A stretch of DNA of 25,700 nt from a virus. The position numbers were made by a program, and so were the translations under genes. The notes beneath the pieces were generated by a model. That model saw nothing but the letters and a program-made list of their open reading frames with translations. It searched no databases and was not told the DNA's origin. The DNA lies in IMG/VR virus record IMGVR_UViG_3300024264_000156, positions 1 to 25,700 of that record; one strand, 5' to 3'. This document shows, piece by piece, positions 22,731 to 25,700 of this stretch. Every line of letters begins with the position of its first letter. Position 1 is the stretch's first letter.

Positions 22731-25700
22731 ATGGCGCTTGGTCGAATTAGCGGTCCGCTCTTAAAAGCTAATCTCGAACGCTTGGGCGTTGATCTGGCTT
22801 TTGAGACAGACTTATTATACCTAGATGTAAACAATCAGCGTATCGGCGTAAGAACGAATACTCCTCAGTACGATTTAGACGTCAACGGCACTATAAACAG
22901 TACTAATTTAGAAGTTAGTACGCTTGCAAACATAGCAGATATAACTGTAAGCGGCAACACAATCGAAACTACTAGTGCTGTTCTTAATTTAGCAACTTCT
23001 AACACAGTTGTTTATCAAAATAAACTACGTATCGATAGTATAGATATTGACACTAATGTAATAACTACAACAGAATCAAATGCCGACTTAATTCTTAGAG
23101 CAAACGGAAGCGGGAAAATAGTTATACCTGCAAACGATTTACTCATTGAAGAAGATCTTACAGTAAATGGTACTGCAAATTTAAAAGACACAACCGTAAC
23201 AGGAAATTTAACTGTTGCAGATTTATCAGTTAGCGGTGATTTTACTACAACAGGTGATATTACAAATAATAATATTTTAATTAAAGACAACTTTATTACA
23301 ACAACCGATAGTAATTCGGATTTAGAACTTCGTGCTAGTGGAACCGGCGAGATATACATTCCAGATAATAATGTTCAAGTTAATAATAATTTAACTGTTA
23401 GCGGTCTTGCAACAACAAATAGTATTACTGCTAGCGGAGACATTGATGTTACGGGGAATGTTTCTGTTTCTAACGATTTAGATGTATCAAAGAATGCTCA
23501 GTTTGAAAACATTAGAATTGTACAAAACACTATTAGTACTTCCATATCAAACAGTAACTTAGAATTATCACCAAACGGTGTTGGAACTGTTGAAATATCG
23601 GCTAATACTAATATTACTGGTAACTTACATGCTACAGGAACTATAACAGCCGACGGCGACATTACAATCGGCGATGCTGATACTGATAATATTACAATTA
23701 ATGCTGAAGTTGCATCAGACATTATTCCAGACCAAGATAACACATATGAGTTAGGCTCACCGACAAAACGCTGGGCAAATATTTGGTCAAACAACCTCAT
23801 TACAGATTCTATTGAAACAAATACAATTGACGTCGGCGGGATAGATCTTGCTCTGAGTCAAGGAAATATCTACTATGTTGCAGAAAACGGATCTGATGCA
23901 GCTAGCGGAACTCATCAAAACAATCCGAGGCGAACTGTTAAAAGTGCATTAGGATCAGCAGGCAACGGAGACACTGTTTTAGTATATCCAGGTGTTTACG
24001 AAGAGGCATTTCCTATAACAGTGCCCAAGGGAGTTACGCTTAAAGGATACGGCATAAGGGCAGTAAATATTAAGCCAACAACGGCTACAAGATACAACGA
24101 TGCATTCCTAGTAAACGGCGAAAGCACTGTAGAAGATTTAACAGTTAGAGATTTTTACAGTGGCGGTAACTTTTTTAGGGTTACAAATATCCCAGACACT
24201 TCGACTATAAAAGTAAATGTAGGAACATCTCCGTTTGCCCATGCTTATGTAAGCGGCGGAACTATTGATTCTGATGACAGTACAATAGCAAATGTTACTG
24301 GTGCTACGTATGACCATACAACGGGCGAGCTTACAATTACAACAGACGTACCGCATGATACATATATAGGTGCAAATTTATTTTTAAAAGATTTAACATT
24401 TAGTTGTAACGGCGGAACAAGAGTATTTCCAGACAATGGATATGCCTTCCGTTTTGCTACAGACTTTGAAGTAACTACACGCTCGCCATATATTAGAAAC
24501 ATAACTGTACTAACATTTGGTTCAACATCCGATGTTAGTGATCCAAGAGGATACAATGCAGGCGATGCAGGTAAAGGTGCTTACATAGACGGTGCTTATG
24601 CTACCGCAGCATCAAAAGAAGCAAGTATGCTGTTCCATTCTGCAACATTTATATGTCCAGGTGTAGATGCTGTAACAGCAACTAATGGTGCTAGAATTGA
24701 ATGGCTAAATTCATTTACATATTTTGCTAACAAGAGTTTCAACGCATTTGACAGTAACGATGGATTAAAAGGTGCAGGACAAACTGCACTTAGAGTAGAC
24801 GGACTTAGCGGCTCTTTTGCAGCAAGCGAAACAGTTTCCTACTATGACACTGACGGAGTTACACTGTTAGCATCAGGCACTATTGCAGACAAAGATGCTG
24901 ATGGCAAGTTTTATATTGACGGCAAGGTAGTAGGGTTTGAAACAGCATCAGAACGAGGCGGCAAAACTATTGCTGCGAACGGCGATGCACAACTTAGTAC
25001 CAGTGTTAAGAAAATGGGTACTGGCAGTTTATTGCTAGACGGCACTGGAGACTATGCATCGATAACTTCGCAAGCAGACTTTGGATTTGGCACTGGAAAC
25101 TTTACAGTTGAAGGTTGGATATATCTTGATGCAACTACTGGTGTACAAACATTTACAGATTTTCGTGCAGGGGTTGACACAAACACAGCAGTTTGGATTT
25201 ATGCCGACGGCGCTGATGCAAAAGTTAATGTAGGTAACAGCACAGTAATTACAGGCACTACAGCATTAAGTGCAACTACTTGGCACCACGTTGCACTAAC
25301 ACGTTCAGGAACAGACACAAAACTTTTTGTAGACGGTGTGCAGGTAGGTAGTACATACACAGACAACAACGACTATGGCAACACTAAGCCAGTATATATC
25401 GGTGCTGAACACGATGCTGGTGGAGCACTAGACGGTAACATAGATGATGTTAGAGTTATAAAAGGCACAGCAGTTTACACAGCAGGATTTACTCCTACTA
25501 ACTTACCGTTGCCCGTAACATCACAAACTGTGTTAATGGCACGTTTCGATGGTGACAATGCAAGCACTACATTCGAAGATGATGTCGTACTAGCACAAGA
25601 CATTAGATTTAGTGGCGGCGCAACAGCAACAGGCATTACACTAGCTGACTATACAGATTTTGGTGCAGAAATACGTTCAATTGCATCTGCATCAGTTTAT
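22731..25700 (+). CDS. Second large fibre protein with LamG-like insertion (partial, runs off window)
   Basis: The frame is open from the ATG at 22731 to the end of the window (990 codons, no stop). It is a paralogue of the fibre at 17411, with the N-terminus MALGRISGPLLKANLERLG, the LYLDVNNQRIGVRTNTP block, DNFITTTDSNSDLELRASGTG stalk motifs and the beta-helix block YVAENGSDAASGTHQNNP followed by VYPGVYEEAFPI. Two insertions set it apart: about 85 extra residues near 474-569, and about 290 near 674-976. The second holds a laminin-G/concanavalin-like domain (GNFTVEGWIYL, TWHHVALTRSG, KLFVDGVQVG, GNIDDVRVIKGTAVY). After it the paralogy resumes (EIRSIASASVY matches residue 624 of the other fibre). 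AGGAGAAGAG precedes the start. It is probably a receptor-binding fibre, and LamG domains often bind glycans. Confidence 0.85.
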   Translation, partial: MALGRISGPLLKANLERLGVDLAFETDLLYLDVNNQRIGVRTNTPQYDLDVNGTINSTNLEVSTLANIADITVSGNTIETTSAVLNLATSNTVVYQNKLRIDSIDIDTNVITTTESNADLILRANGSGKIVIPANDLLIEEDLTVNGTANLKDTTVTGNLTVADLSVSGDFTTTGDITNNNILIKDNFITTTDSNSDLELRASGTGEIYIPDNNVQVNNNLTVSGLATTNSITASGDIDVTGNVSVSNDLDVSKNAQFENIRIVQNTISTSISNSNLELSPNGVGTVEISANTNITGNLHATGTITADGDITIGDADTDNITINAEVASDIIPDQDNTYELGSPTKRWANIWSNNLITDSIETNTIDVGGIDLALSQGNIYYVAENGSDAASGTHQNNPRRTVKSALGSAGNGDTVLVYPGVYEEAFPITVPKGVTLKGYGIRAVNIKPTTATRYNDAFLVNGESTVEDLTVRDFYSGGNFFRVTNIPDTSTIKVNVGTSPFAHAYVSGGTIDSDDSTIANVTGATYDHTTGELTITTDVPHDTYIGANLFLKDLTFSCNGGTRVFPDNGYAFRFATDFEVTTRSPYIRNITVLTFGSTSDVSDPRGYNAGDAGKGAYIDGAYATAASKEASMLFHSATFICPGVDAVTATNGARIEWLNSFTYFANKSFNAFDSNDGLKGAGQTALRVDGLSGSFAASETVSYYDTDGVTLLASGTIADKDADGKFYIDGKVVGFETASERGGKTIAANGDAQLSTSVKKMGTGSLLLDGTGDYASITSQADFGFGTGNFTVEGWIYLDATTGVQTFTDFRAGVDTNTAVWIYADGADAKVNVGNSTVITGTTALSATTWHHVALTRSGTDTKLFVDGVQVGSTYTDNNDYGNTKPVYIGAEHDAGGALDGNIDDVRVIKGTAVYTAGFTPTNLPLPVTSQTVLMARFDGDNASTTFEDDVVLAQDIRFSGGATATGITLADYTDFGAEIRSIASASVY

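Noticed and set aside
1-25700. tRNA genes, CRISPR arrays, integrase or insertion sequences
   Set aside because: No cloverleaf, regular spaced repeat or transposase/recombinase motif was seen by eye. The tandem repeats found are all in-frame coding repeats.

Overview
The window is a contiguous piece of a tailed-phage genome: the virion structural region of a T4-like myovirus. The anchor genes are a T4 gp20-type portal, a gp21-type prohead protease, a gp22-type scaffold and a gp23-type major capsid protein in the T4 order. The DNA is AT-rich, the genes are nearly gapless, and the fibre proteins carry motifs common in marine (cyanophage or pelagiphage type) T4-like phages. This suggests a marine bacterial host, but nothing in the window fixes the host. 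I saw no tRNA, rRNA, CRISPR, integrase or insertion sequence.

Layout. (1) 1-2998, + strand: a promoter region, then two overlapping genes for Ala/Gly/Lys-rich proteins, probably internal or structural virion proteins. (2) 3000-4087, - strand: a gp26/PF12322-like baseplate-hub gene. A 76-codon downstream reading frame lacks any standard start near its beginning, overlaps the gp26-like stop in the -1 frame, and follows a perfect T TTT TTC slippery heptamer. I read this as a programmed -1 frameshift that makes a longer C-terminally extended form, as in the tail assembly chaperone genes of other tailed phages. (3) 4167-7673, + strand: a 1168-residue tape-measure-like protein, divergent from the gp26-like gene, with late promoters that face each other in the intergenic gap. 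(4) 7685-10507: portal, a small conserved protein, and a protein with a sialyltransferase/DUF115-like signature, closed by a hairpin terminator. (5) 10557-14544: a well-bounded head transcription unit, with a late promoter, an acidic prohead-core protein, gp21, gp22, gp23 and a strong UUCG terminator. (6) 14561-25700: an appendage/fibre region of small beta-rich proteins, a 1729-residue repetitive fibre with a beta-helix domain, and a second paralogous fibre that runs off the window and carries an inserted LamG-like domain.

How the genes work together. gp22 and the acidic core protein would form the scaffold, assembly would start on the gp20 portal, and gp23 would form the shell. gp21 would then cleave scaffold and capsid. 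The gp26-like/frameshift pair and the tape-measure-like protein would act in tail or baseplate assembly, and the distal region would build host-binding appendages. Most transcription units start with an ATAAATA element like T4 late promoters (core TATAAATA). Here it is often followed by CT. Two of these units have unusually GC-rich, foldable leaders (14581-14619 and 22642-22723).
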